A stretch of 64,000 bases of DNA from Mesomycoplasma ovipneumoniae (GTDB lineage Bacteria; Bacillota_I; Bacilli_A; Mycoplasmatales; Metamycoplasmataceae): contig VZDP01000002.1 of NCBI GenBank assembly GCA_009756935.1, forward strand, positions 186,001 through 250,000, written 5' to 3'. Below, piece by piece: positions 1-9,910 of this stretch (position 1 is the stretch's first letter; the number at the start of each line of letters is the position of its first letter). The translations under genes were made by a program, and so were the position numbers. A model generated the notes under the pieces. That model ran no database searches. It was not told the origin of the DNA and saw only the letters and a program-made list of their open reading frames with translations.

Positions 1-409
1 CCCCTTGAGTTTTAACCAAGGGGATTTTTATTATTTTAAAATTAACCCTTTGAAAAAAAAAAAAAAATGTTTGGTCTAAGAAAAAAATATGTTATAATAA
101 ACAACACTAAGAATGAATTGATAAATTGATATTGAATTAGGGAGGATTTGATTATGTTTTTAGTCTGAAAAAATTAAATATTGCGAATTATCCATTATAT
201 TTTTAAATATGATGGAATGCCTTAAATTTACCCGTTTAGAAATCTTCAAATTTAGGGCTTTTGGTTATTGTTCTTTCAAAACTTCATATGTTTTTTTATG
301 CTCGCTGCAAATAAAAACGAGTTTTCTATTTGCATTGAGTTTAAATAGTAGATGTATTTTTTCATGATTTTGTTATTTTGTCCATAAATTGATTTTTGTG
401 AGTGTTTTA
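1..409 (+). ncRNA. Structured RNA repeat, copy 1 (5' part cut by window start)
   Basis: First of four copies of an intergenic repeat. Seen: 15 A's (53-67), promoter TTTGGT (70-75), 17-bp spacer, TATAAT (93-98), Shine-Dalgarno at 139-145, and a mini-ORF ATG 154-177 reading MFLVWKN. Downstream are three hairpins: H1 192-215, H2 with arms 220-229 and 248-257, H3 301-339 with a 13-bp outer stem. Other copies keep these stems through paired changes (H2 T-G to A-T, H3 C-G to T-A). Here pdhC follows, but in other copies no co-directional gene does, so it looks like an independent small RNA rather than a leader. No known RNA family is recognised. The transcript is inferred, not shown. Confidence 0.6.
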
Positions 410-671
410 GCTAAAAAAGGTAGTTTAAATATTTCATAATTTTGCTTTTTAAGTTAAAACTAGCCAAAACAAGTAATTTTTAGTCTAAAAATTTAAAATA
501 CTAAACTTTTTTGTTAATAAAAAACTTTTATGCTGGAAAATTTGAAAAAATTCTTTTTTTTGCCAATTTTTAATGTATAATTAATTGTTGTATTTTTAAT
601 TAAGTATCTTTATTTTTTTATCTAGACAACCCGAAAATCTTTATATTTTAAATTATTAGTTTGGAAATTAT
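410..671 (+). promoter_or_regulatory. Promoter region of pdhC-pdhD
   Basis: Gap between RNA repeat copy 1 and pdhC. A TATAAT box lies at 576-581, which would give a leader of roughly 80 bases. No good -35 hexamer is seen; a T-run sits at the expected distance. The ribosome site before ATG 672 is weak (TTTGGAAA). Nothing else recognisable. Confidence 0.45.
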
Positions 672-1601
672 ATGTCAAAAATTTTAGCAACCCCAAAAGC
701 AAGAGCGATGGCTAAGCAAGCAAATATCGATCTTGCTGACCTTAAAATTGAAGGACGAAAAATTGAGTCATCCGATGTTGAGAATTATCTAAATTCTCTA
801 AAATCTTCGCCTGCTCCTGCAGTCGAAGCTCCAAAAGTTGAGGCTCCTACTCCAAAAACCCAACCAGCCTCAACAACCACAGTAAGTCCAACATCAAAAC
901 TAGATGGAAGACGCGAAAAAATTGCTCCAATCCGTAAAGCGATTGCAAGAGCAATGACAAATTCATGAAATTCTGTGGCTTACGTTAATTTAGTAAACCA
1001 AATTGACGTAACAGATCTTTGAAAACTTCGTAAATCTGTTTTAGAATCAGTGCAAAAAACAACTGGGATAAAACTAACATTTTTAGCTTTTATTGCAAAA
1101 GCAATTTTAATAGCGCTTAGTGAATTCCCAATTATTGCTGCAAAATACGACGAAGCTGCAAATGAAATTGTCTATCCTGATACTATAAACTTAGGTTTGG
1201 CCGTTGATACTGAAGCTGGTCTTATGGTTCCAGTAATAAAAAATGCCCAAACTCTTTCAATCGTTGAAATTGCTAGTGAAATTGTTCGACTAGCCAAAGC
1301 AGCTCGTGAGCGTAAAATCAAACCAAGCGAAATGCAAGGCGGATCATTCACTATTACTAATTATGGATCTGTTGGTTCTCTTTATGGTGTTCCGGTAATT
1401 AACTATCCAGAACTAGCAATTGCTGGAGTTGGTGCAATTATTGATTCAGCCGAAGTTAAAGACGGACAAATTGTTGCAGCCAAAATTATGCACCTAACAG
1501 TTGCAGCCGATCACCGTTGAATTGATGGAGCTACAATTGGTCGTTTTGCCGCAAGAGTTAAAGAATTATTAGAAAAACCAGAAATTTTAGGAATTTTATA
1601 A
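672..1601 (+). CDS. pdhC: Pyruvate dehydrogenase E2, dihydrolipoamide acetyltransferase, without lipoyl domain
   Basis: 309 aa. E2 transfers the acetyl group from lipoyl-lysine to CoA in the cytoplasmic pyruvate dehydrogenase complex. Seen: an N-terminal E3/E1-binding domain (residues 1-40, starting ILATPKARAMAKQ), an Ala/Pro linker (45-75), then the catalytic domain starting GRREKIAPIRKAIARAM and ending in the AADHRWIDG active-site motif (His, Asp). The usual N-terminal lipoyl domain is absent; it is found instead on the next gene product. This arrangement is known from M. hyopneumoniae. The stop overlaps the pdhD start by one base (TAATG), so the two are translationally coupled. E1 genes (pdhA/pdhB) are not in the window. 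Confidence 0.95.
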
Positions 1602-3436
1602 TGTATAAATTTAAATTTGCTGACATTGGAGAAGGGCTCCATGAAGGAGTAGTCGCCCAAATTTACAAAAAAGAAGGCGACCAAGTTAATGAAGGTGATT
1701 CGTTGTTTTCAGTTGAAACTGACAAAATTACCGCTGACATACCTTCGCCAAAATCCGGAAAAATTGTTAAAGTTTTAATGGCTGAAGGTGACACAATTCA
1801 CGTTGGTCAAGAAATTTATTATATTGATGATGGATCAGGTGATAGCGATGTTGCCGAAGTTAAAACTGAAGAGAAAAAGGAAGAAGAAGCAAGCGGAGCA
1901 AGTGTTGTTGGTGAAGTAAAAGTAAGCAATGATCTTTTAAGTTTTGATTTTGGTCCAAAAAAATCAACAGCAAAACCAGCTAAAACTCCTGCCCCAAAAG
2001 CTGAAAAAGCACCTGAAAAACTTACCTCTTCTGTAAATACTGGCAAAGTTTACCAAGGTAAAATTGACCAAGAATTTGATGTAATTGTTATCGGTTCAGG
2101 GCCTGGTGGTTATCTTGCAGCTGCCGAGGCTGGAAAAAGTGGTTTATCAACCTTAATTGTTGAAAAAGAATATTGAGGTGGTGTTTGTTTAAATGTTGGC
2201 TGCATTCCAACAAAAGCAATGTTAAAAACTGCCGAAGTTCTTGATTATGTAACTCACTTTACTGATTATGGTCTTGAAGGAAAAACTGATGTAAAAATTT
2301 CCTGAGAGAAAATGCACCAACGAAAAACTGAAGTTGTTAACAAATTAGTTGGTGGAGTTAAGGCGATTGTAAAATCTGCAAGAGCTACAAGCATTTTTGG
2401 TGAAGCCAAATTCCTAGGTGCACACGAAATTTCAGTTGAAGATAAAGTTTATCGTGGAAAACACATTATTCTTGCAACTGGATCACGTGACCGTAAATTG
2501 AATTTACCTGGTTTTGAACAAGGTTATCAATCTGGAAAAATTTTAACTTCAAAAGAAGCAATAAATCTTGAAGAAAAAATTAGTTCAATTGTAATAATTG
2601 GTGGCGGTGTTATTGGTGTTGAATTTGCCCAAATTTTTGTCGCTGCTGGAGTTAAGGTAACAATTTTACAAAATCTTCCAAGACTTTTAGCAAACCTTGA
2701 TGGCGAAATTTCACAAATTATTACAAAAAACTTAACTGACCGTGGTGTTAATGTTGTCCTAAATTCTAATATTATTAGCTATGAAAATGATAGTATTATT
2801 TACGAGCTTGACGGCAAAAGACAACAAATTAGCGCTGATAAAATTTTAGTAAGCATCGGTCGTGAGCCAAATTCTGAAGGTCTTAGCGAAGTTGGAGTTG
2901 AACTTGATGCTCGCAAAAGTGTTGTAGTTGACGATCAATGTAGAACAAATGTAACCGGAGTTTATGCAATTGGTGACCTTTGTGCAAAAGCAATGCTCGC
3001 CCATGTTGCTTACCGTCATGCCGTTGTTGCAGTAAGTACAATAACCGGAAAAGGTGAAAAATATAACGATAAAACCGTTCCAGCTTGCGTTTATACTCAC
3101 CCTGAAATTGCTTCAGTTGGTCTAACTGAAGAACAAGCAAAAGAACAAGGTTATGATTTTGTTGTTGGAAAAGCTAGTTTTGCCCACATTGGTAAAGCGA
3201 TTGCTGCTGGCGATGCACACGGATTTGCTAAATTAATTGTTGATAAAAAATATGGCGAAATTCTTGGTGCTCACTTTATCGGTCCAATAGCTACTGATAT
3301 GATTTCAGAAATTGTCGTTTCAATGGATGCTGAGGTAACAATTCATGAACTTGCAGCGGCAATTCACCCTCACCCTACTTATAGCGAAGTAATTTGAGAA
3401 GCAGCTCGTGCTGCACAAGCAAAACTAAAAAGATAA
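1601..3436 (+). CDS. pdhD: Dihydrolipoamide dehydrogenase (E3) with N-terminal lipoyl domain
   Basis: 611 aa. Reoxidises dihydrolipoamide with NAD+ via FAD and a redox disulfide. Seen: lipoyl domain at residues 1-80 with the lipoylated lysine in ETDKITAD; a Lys/Ala/Pro-rich linker (90-150); FAD site VIGSGPGGYLAA; redox-active pair in GGVCLNVGCIPTKA; NAD site IIGGGVIGVEF; and the C-terminal HPHPTYSE motif carrying the catalytic His. Because pdhC lacks a lipoyl domain, this domain is presumably the swinging arm of the whole complex. It starts on the overlapping ATG of pdhC and is followed by a strong terminator. Confidence 0.96.
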
Positions 3437-3476
3437 AATCAAAATTAGTCAACTCAATTGATTTCTTCAAAACATC

Positions 3477-3512
3477 AAAAAAGGAAATTATTTAGTTAAT
3501 TTCCTTTTTTTT
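3477..3512 (+). terminator. Rho-independent terminator of pdhC-pdhD
   Basis: Stem of A-rich GGAAATTA paired with TAATTTCC around a TTTAGT loop, followed by eight T's, 40 bases after the pdhD stop. Confidence 0.85.
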
Positions 3513-3660
3513 AATGTAATACAAAATTTTAATTTTTAACTTTTAGACTGTCAATTTTGATGTATTTAAATTTGTCTTTAACTCTAAATTTGTATTGCTT
3601 CATTTTGACAGACATTTTTTCAATATTCTGAAATAAATATACTATTTTACAATATTTCTT

Positions 3661-3712
3661 TGTTTTTTTTTTTTTTTTGCTAGAATTTTTTATAGAAAAC
3701 TTAGGAGGAAGT
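3661..3712 (+). promoter_or_regulatory. Poly-T tract, -10 box and strong SD before adhesin operon
   Basis: A run of 16 T's (3663-3678) directly precedes a -10-like TAGAAT (3681-3686), and a strong AGGAGG site (3703-3708) sits 4 bases before the GTG start at 3713. TTTACA (3646-3651) is 29 bases from the -10 box, too far for an active promoter, with the T-run inside the spacer. Length change of the tract could therefore change expression; this is inferred. Confidence 0.4.
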
Positions 3713-6613
3713 GTGTCGAAGAGTACAATCACTAAAAAACTACTAACTAAAAAAAATATTTTTCTTTTAGGTCTAAGCACTCTTGCTGGTGGAGCAATTA
3801 TTGCTGTTCCGTTAGTTGTTTTTGCAAATTTAGAACTAAAAAACCCGCGAATTGATGTGCAAAACCAAGCAAAATCAATTTCTTTCATTAGTATAAAGGA
3901 TAAATATTTAAATGCTAATTCAGACTATTTAGATCTAAAAAAGAAACTTTTGAACGACGATAACACCAAAAAAACTGACATTGATTTAACAGATTTTTTT
4001 GATTTTTACCAGACCAATAACTCTAGCATCCCCGTTAATTTTTCAACCGATCATAATTGAAAACCTTTCAAACTAGAAATTTTTGATATCAAACCTGACG
4101 ATAATGAACAAACATTTGAGGTTTTTTGGCGAGTTTCGCAAAAATTAGATGACAATAAAACAGCAATTTCTGACTTATTTAAACAAAAAGTTGCTTATAA
4201 TTATGTTCCAGATTATTGACTTTCTAATTTTTCAACTTATTCAGAAGATAAGCTCAAGAAATTAAGACCTTACACAAATAGTGAGGTTAATTTTTCATTT
4301 AAAAAAGAATTAACAAAGTTAATTTCAGTTGAAGATTTTCAAAAAGAAGTTAATAGTGCAAAAAATGACACCGAGGCTAGAGAAATTATTAACAAATATT
4401 TCAACCTGGATGAAATAATTTCACAAATTTTTAGCAATAAAAGCTTTTACTTTGAATCTGACAGTGGTATTCAAAAACCTCGCTATGATATAAATTTGGT
4501 AAAAGATCAAATTATAACTGATCGATATTTAGTAAAAACTGCAACTCCAGGGGTTTATAAATTGACTTTTGTTGCCCAGTTTTCTTCTGATTTTTCAAAG
4601 GAAATTGCTGCTGATATCAACAAAAATTCCAAATTTTTCCTTACTACTCAGCTCAATTTAAGTGATTCTTTCCTTGATAAGTCAATTAGTGATGATATTG
4701 TTTTAAGTCAATTTTCTGACAGTGATTATTTTGCAATAAATAATTTTAGTCAAAATAGTTCGACTTTAATTACAGGATGAGATTTTCTAAATTATTATAA
4801 TAACGAAATTTTTGCAACTAAGGAAAATCGTGCCGATTTTCTTAATTCACTTATTGAAAAAATTGTCAAAACACCACTAATATCAAAAATTAGATTCCAA
4901 AATAAGCTAGAAAATTTAAATTTTAACCAAATTTCAAAATTTTTAGATGTTCAAATAAAACTAGATTCTGAACAAGTTAATTTAGACTTTAAAGATAATA
5001 ATGTTGTTGCGCAAATTAATGGTGATATTGTTATTAAAGATAAAAGAAACGATAAAATTGTTGCTACAAAAAAATTTTCACAAAGTATTAAAAATTTTGA
5101 AATATTAGCTCAAAATGATCCTGATTTTGCAGCTTCAGTTAACAAAGGTAGCTTGGTTATTCAACCAAATCTCCAACAATCTGTTCCAATAAATAGTCAA
5201 AAAGGAATTCCAAAAGATGAATTATTAGCACTAATTCAGTCAAATAATTTCGATAAATTAAAAAAAGTTCTTCAAAATTCCCGTTATTATGGCTTTAGAT
5301 TTGACGAAACCCAATTAAAATCAATGGTTGATAGTTATAATTTACCGACTGTTGAAGATTTAATTAAAAACTCAAATGTTGATGATGCAGCCTCAAAAGG
5401 TATAACATCAATTTATTCTAATTATTTTAATAGCGACGAGAAAATTTCACAATTTTTGTCATTTTTATCAAAAAAGGACATTAGTTTTGTCGCAAAATAT
5501 TGGTTTAATTATCTTAAACATTTTGGATTAATAGGTTCTGAAACAAACTGGCCAGAAAATTCTAATAGTAATGAATTATTCAAAAAATTAAGTAAAATTG
5601 AAATTAAGCCTACAAAACAACCACGTGGTCAAATTGATAATGAAAATTCCACGCCAACAGTTTGACTTTTTTCATTTAACTATGGTTTTTTAGATTTAAA
5701 TAAACCATTTGAAAATGGTTTTTACATTAGTAATGAGCTTAAAAATACTCTTAATTTGATGAAAACAAATTCATCTTTTAGTCCAGAATATTTTATAAAA
5801 CAGATTGAATTACAATCAAATAAATTCACTCAACCTAATTTTTCAAGCACAGATGGTAAAAATAATATTGAAAATCTTACCGATTTTCTTGCAGCTTTTT
5901 ATTCATTAGCTTATTCAAAACAAAAGAGCCAAAAACTTTTTACTGGTAATTTTGGTAAGGATTTTAATTATAAAATTCAGTTTAGTCTGGAACCTAATTT
6001 AACAAATGTTGATGCTTTAGAAAAACCAGATGCCGAAAAATTAAAAGTAAAATATTGATATAATATTGGTCCTGTTGATAAAAAAGGTGGCCTAGCTAGC
6101 GTTATTTATCAAACAAAAAAATCAGAAATTGAACTAAAAATTAATTCTGAAAATAAACTTTTGAGTGATGAAGTTGATAAATTAGATGAAATTGCCTCAA
6201 CTTTTTCACCAAATTCACAAATAGTTTTCTTGTCAAACAAAGATCTTGAGGATTTTAAAGCTCAAATCAAACTCGCGACCTCAAAATCAAAGGAAAACGA
6301 GCTAGTATCTGTTGATAAAGAAGTAGAAAAACTACCTTTTACCAGTTATTTAGCCTTTGAGCACAAAGATTTAGATTTAGGCTATGCAATAAAAGCAAAA
6401 CAGAATCAAACAACAGGCACAGCAGACGCATCAATGCAAACTACTACCGACGGTAACATTAACGGTGTAATTGAGAAAATTACTAACACTGGAAACCGGG
6501 TGCAATATAATTTATTTTTATATCTTTATGATAAAAATAATCCTAAAATTCTCTCAAGTCAGCCTATCCGCGTTATTATCATGGAGCACACAAGCTCTTT
6601 ATTGTTAAAATAA
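3713..6613 (+). CDS. P97-like surface adhesin paralog
   Basis: 966 aa. Start chosen at GTG 3713 because AGGAGG lies just upstream; an in-frame TTG further up has no such site. Seen: basic N-terminus then one hydrophobic segment (residues 15-37, IFLLGLSTLAGGAIIAVPLVVFA), no lipobox, then a long hydrophilic Ser/Asn/Lys-rich extracellular part. This architecture and the pairing with the next gene match the P97/P102 adhesin families of M. hyopneumoniae relatives, large surface proteins that are cut by proteases and bind cilia, heparin or plasminogen. The AAKPE-type repeats of true P97 are not seen, so cilium binding itself should not be assumed. The next gene follows after 22 bases. Confidence 0.75.
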
Positions 6614-6635
6614 TAAACTTATAAAGGGAATTATT

Positions 6636-9557
6636 ATGAAAAAACTTAAATTAAATCATATAATTTTTGCGATTATAGGAGTTAGCGCGGTCGTTAGTAT
6701 TTCTGCCAGTGTTCCGTATCTAATCTCCTTACAGTCAAAAAATTATAATTCAAAATTATCAGAATTTGACGAAAAACTAGCTAATGCTACAAATCTAAAT
6801 GTTAATTCAGAATTTAACACAACCGAATTCGACAGCCTAGTTGCTAATTTAAAACTTAAGTCAAAATTTGCTAAAAAATTAAGTGCTTCTGATGCGCTAA
6901 ATTTGCATTTTGACAGTGCATATAATTTTGACTTAAATAATGCAATTGACTTTAGTGATCTTAGTCAAAAATATCCAGATTTCAATTTCAGATTGGTTAT
7001 TCCAAGGAGTCAATCTGAAGTAAAAATTGAGTCAAATAAAATAAAAAATCTTGCTGTTAATATTTCAAATTTAAGTAAAAGCATAAATTATACAGCAAGT
7101 TTTGATTTAGATTTTTCAGATCAAGATAAAACCTTGAATTTTTCAGCTGAAAATTTAAGCGCATCAATTAGTCTTTTAAATCAACATTTTTTAGAAGGAA
7201 AAACCGCAACCGAAATTGCTATTTTGTTTTATAATGAATTTAAGGAAAATTTTGAAAAAACAAAAAATTCAAGTTCAGCATTGTTTGCAACATTTTCTAA
7301 ATTTGGCGGAATTTCGTTCAACATAAATTCTGAACCGGTTTTTGTTTTTCCTTCCAATTTTGAAATAAAACCTGAATTGCAAGAAGAAAAATTAAATTTT
7401 ACAAATGTTGATGATGTTAATAATAAAATTGGCTTAGCATTAAGTTTATTTGATAAAAAAACAAACAAAAGTAGCAAATTAACACTTAACTTTGTTGATG
7501 TACCTAAGAAAACTGATCAAAAAAAATCTTCTGAATTATTAAAAATCTTTAAGAAAAATTATAAATTTAACTCAAGTATTTCTAAACATTTAGCACAAAA
7601 CAAACTTAGTGTATCAGAATATTTTGCTCAAAATCCTGAAAATTTAAATCTTGAACAGTTTAATTCTTGATTCACTTCAAATTCAAGTTCAGATACAAAT
7701 GAAAATAAAACATTTCTAGAAGAAATTAAAGATTTAATCCCTAATTTTAGTCCAAAAAGTGTCACTTTTTCAGTAAAAGAAAACAAAAATAATCCTAAAA
7801 ATTCTAATATTGTCAATGTTGGACTAAATATTGAAGGTAATTTTGCTGATGGAACTTTGCTTCCTTTAGGCCTAAATCTTGGTGAAGATAATACTTATAC
7901 CTTCAATTTTGAACTAGAATTTGATGCAGACCAAGAAATTTATGGTGCATATTTTAAAAACGCAATTGAGAGTTTTGATCAGCAAGGATCACAAGATATT
8001 GACAACTTAAGCTTTGAAATCAAGAAAGATTTGCCAATTACAGTTTTTGCTTCAACAATTGATGATAAAATCAAACCTTTTTTAAACAAACCTTACGATA
8101 TAAAAGATATAACAAGTCAGCTAAAACCTTTTTTCGAGGCTCTTAATTTTTTTGCAACAAAAAGCAATAAAATTAGTCAGACTCAAATAGATCCAACCGT
8201 TGACCAGCCCGCTAATCAGGGTACCGATAATTCAGTTACAACCGCAGCTGTTCCTGCAAATGTTAGTGCTTTATCGACCTTATTCCAAGATACACAAGAA
8301 TCAACCCCAGCTCCTTCTCCAACCCCTCCCACTCTTTCAAGTCCGGAGTCAACTCATCCAGCCCCAACTCCAGATACAACTACCCCTTCAAGCCAACAAT
8401 CTTTATTAGGTGATTATCTAAGAAAACTTTTTGAAAACCTTGAAAAATCCAATTTGCCTGAAGGCACTTCTGTTTCTATTTCTGCAGATTATCAAGATGA
8501 GACCTACGAAATAAATCTCAAAATTAAAACTCCTAATGGAATCGAAAGAAATTTAACAGTTGAAGTTGATGATGTAAATAAAGATAATAAACTTTATAAA
8601 TCATTTTCTGATAGTGTAAAAACTCGCCTATTTTTAGATTGAAAAACTAATGTTGAAACTGAAGAAGAATCTTTAGAAGATGGTCAAAAACACCAAGTTG
8701 TAAAATCAATTTCAGCTGTTAATAATCCAAATTTTAAATTTAAGGCAAACGAAGCTCCTTCAGAAAAATCAAAAGAAAAAGTTCATATTGATGAACAAGA
8801 ACAAGGTATTTATCTAGCCGAAGGTGGGATTTCCTTGGATAATGGTTTAAACAGCAACACAGATCTAAAATTAGGAGACGGCACTTCTTTCCTTTATGCT
8901 TTTAAACCAAAAAAATTGCCTAAGATAGATTTACTCCAATATTTTTTACTAAAAACAGGTGAAGAAGAAAATAATTTTAACTTAGTTATTGAAAAGCAAT
9001 ATAAAGTGGACGATGTTTTTAAAATTGGTGCTGATTTTGTCCCTAAGCCGCCGGCTAAATTTTTTCATGAGAATAATGATGGATTTCTAACAACCGATAA
9101 AGAAGGATTTCAATCAACATATAATGGTGAAATTACAGTTGCAATTCATAAGAGTACTATGAAAACTGTAATAGGAATCAACCCAAAAAATCCTCACAAT
9201 GATTTTCATGATTTTCTTAATAATTCTAGATCCACTATTATTTTAGGCGTGGATGTTCAAAAAAAATCTGATAATAAATCAGTTATGAACATTAAGTTTT
9301 ATTCTACCGAATCTGATGATGCTAAAAAACCGATTTTTACCTGAAGCCGCGATATACCAGAAGGTGCAAAATTAAATTTTGAAAAAGGTTTTACTTTTGG
9401 AACTACCAAATCACAACTTCAAGAACAAATTGACAATCTACCTTTAAGAACATCTGAAACTGGAATCACCTTTAAAGGTTTTGTTTTATTTGACACACCT
9501 CAAAGTGAAGAAGAATATAATAAACTTTTTGAAAAATTTAGATCCGAATATGTCTAA
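6636..9557 (+). CDS. P102-like surface protein, partner of the P97 paralog
   Basis: 973 aa, preceded by an AAAGGG ribosome site. Seen: short basic N-terminus, one membrane segment (residues 7-31, HIIFAIIGVSAVVSISASVPYLI), then a long Ser/Asn/Asp-rich surface region. A Pro/Thr/Ser-rich low-complexity stretch occupies about residues 540-590 (bases 8260-8400); it looks like a disordered linker and a likely site of proteolytic cleavage or antigenic variation. It is co-transcribed with the preceding P97-like gene, the order typical of P97/P102 operons. Function beyond surface exposure is inferred from family and context. A strong terminator ends the operon. Confidence 0.72.
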
Positions 9558-9569
9558 TCACAAATTTTA

Positions 9570-9610
9570 ATTATAAAAAAGCCTCGTAAAAACGAGGTTT
9601 TTTTATAATT
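9570..9610 (+). terminator. Terminator of the P97/P102-like operon
   Basis: AAAAAAGCCTCGT stem, AAAA loop, ACGAGG and seven T's, immediately after the stop. Confidence 0.9.
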
Positions 9611-9910
9611 AAGCAACAAAATTTAAGTCCTAGAACTAAATGAATTAACAGAAAAATTAACAAAAGTTGAACAATTAAAATCATACATAAAAATTATTTG
9701 TCTGAATTTATTCTACTAATTTAAACAAGACAAGCTTTTATTTTTAAGTATCAAAATAAATAACCAGAAAAAATAATTATCTGAGTTTTTTTAAACTTAT
9801 TTAGTGTATAATTTAATTTTATTTTCTAGTTTGCTCCTTATCTAATTGGACCAATCTAATCGATTTGTATTAAAAAAATCTGGAATAACAAAAAGAAGCG
9901 GGGTAAAATA
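9611..9910 (+). promoter_or_regulatory. Intergenic region with promoter of the SGNH-protein gene
   Basis: A TGTATAAT -10 box lies near 9805-9812, about 100 bases before ATG 9911. A GGGG site close to the start may be the ribosome site. Bases about 9655-9740 resemble 29620-29700 (shared AAAATCATA, CTGAATTT and TTCTACTA blocks), possibly a decayed intergenic repeat. No gene is seen. Confidence 0.4.

Noticed and set aside
1..409. RNA repeat as a riboswitch for pdhC-pdhD
   Set aside because: The other three copies do not precede a co-directional gene and pdhC has its own TATAAT at 576-581.
2846..3140. Minus-strand frames opposite pdhD
   Set aside because: Shadows of a well-supported gene in other frames; no start signals or protein-like composition.
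8200..8409. Overlapping + frame in the Pro-rich part of the P102-like gene (Leu/Gln/Pro-rich)
   Set aside because: Composition follows from reading the repetitive Pro/Thr codons out of frame; no SD.
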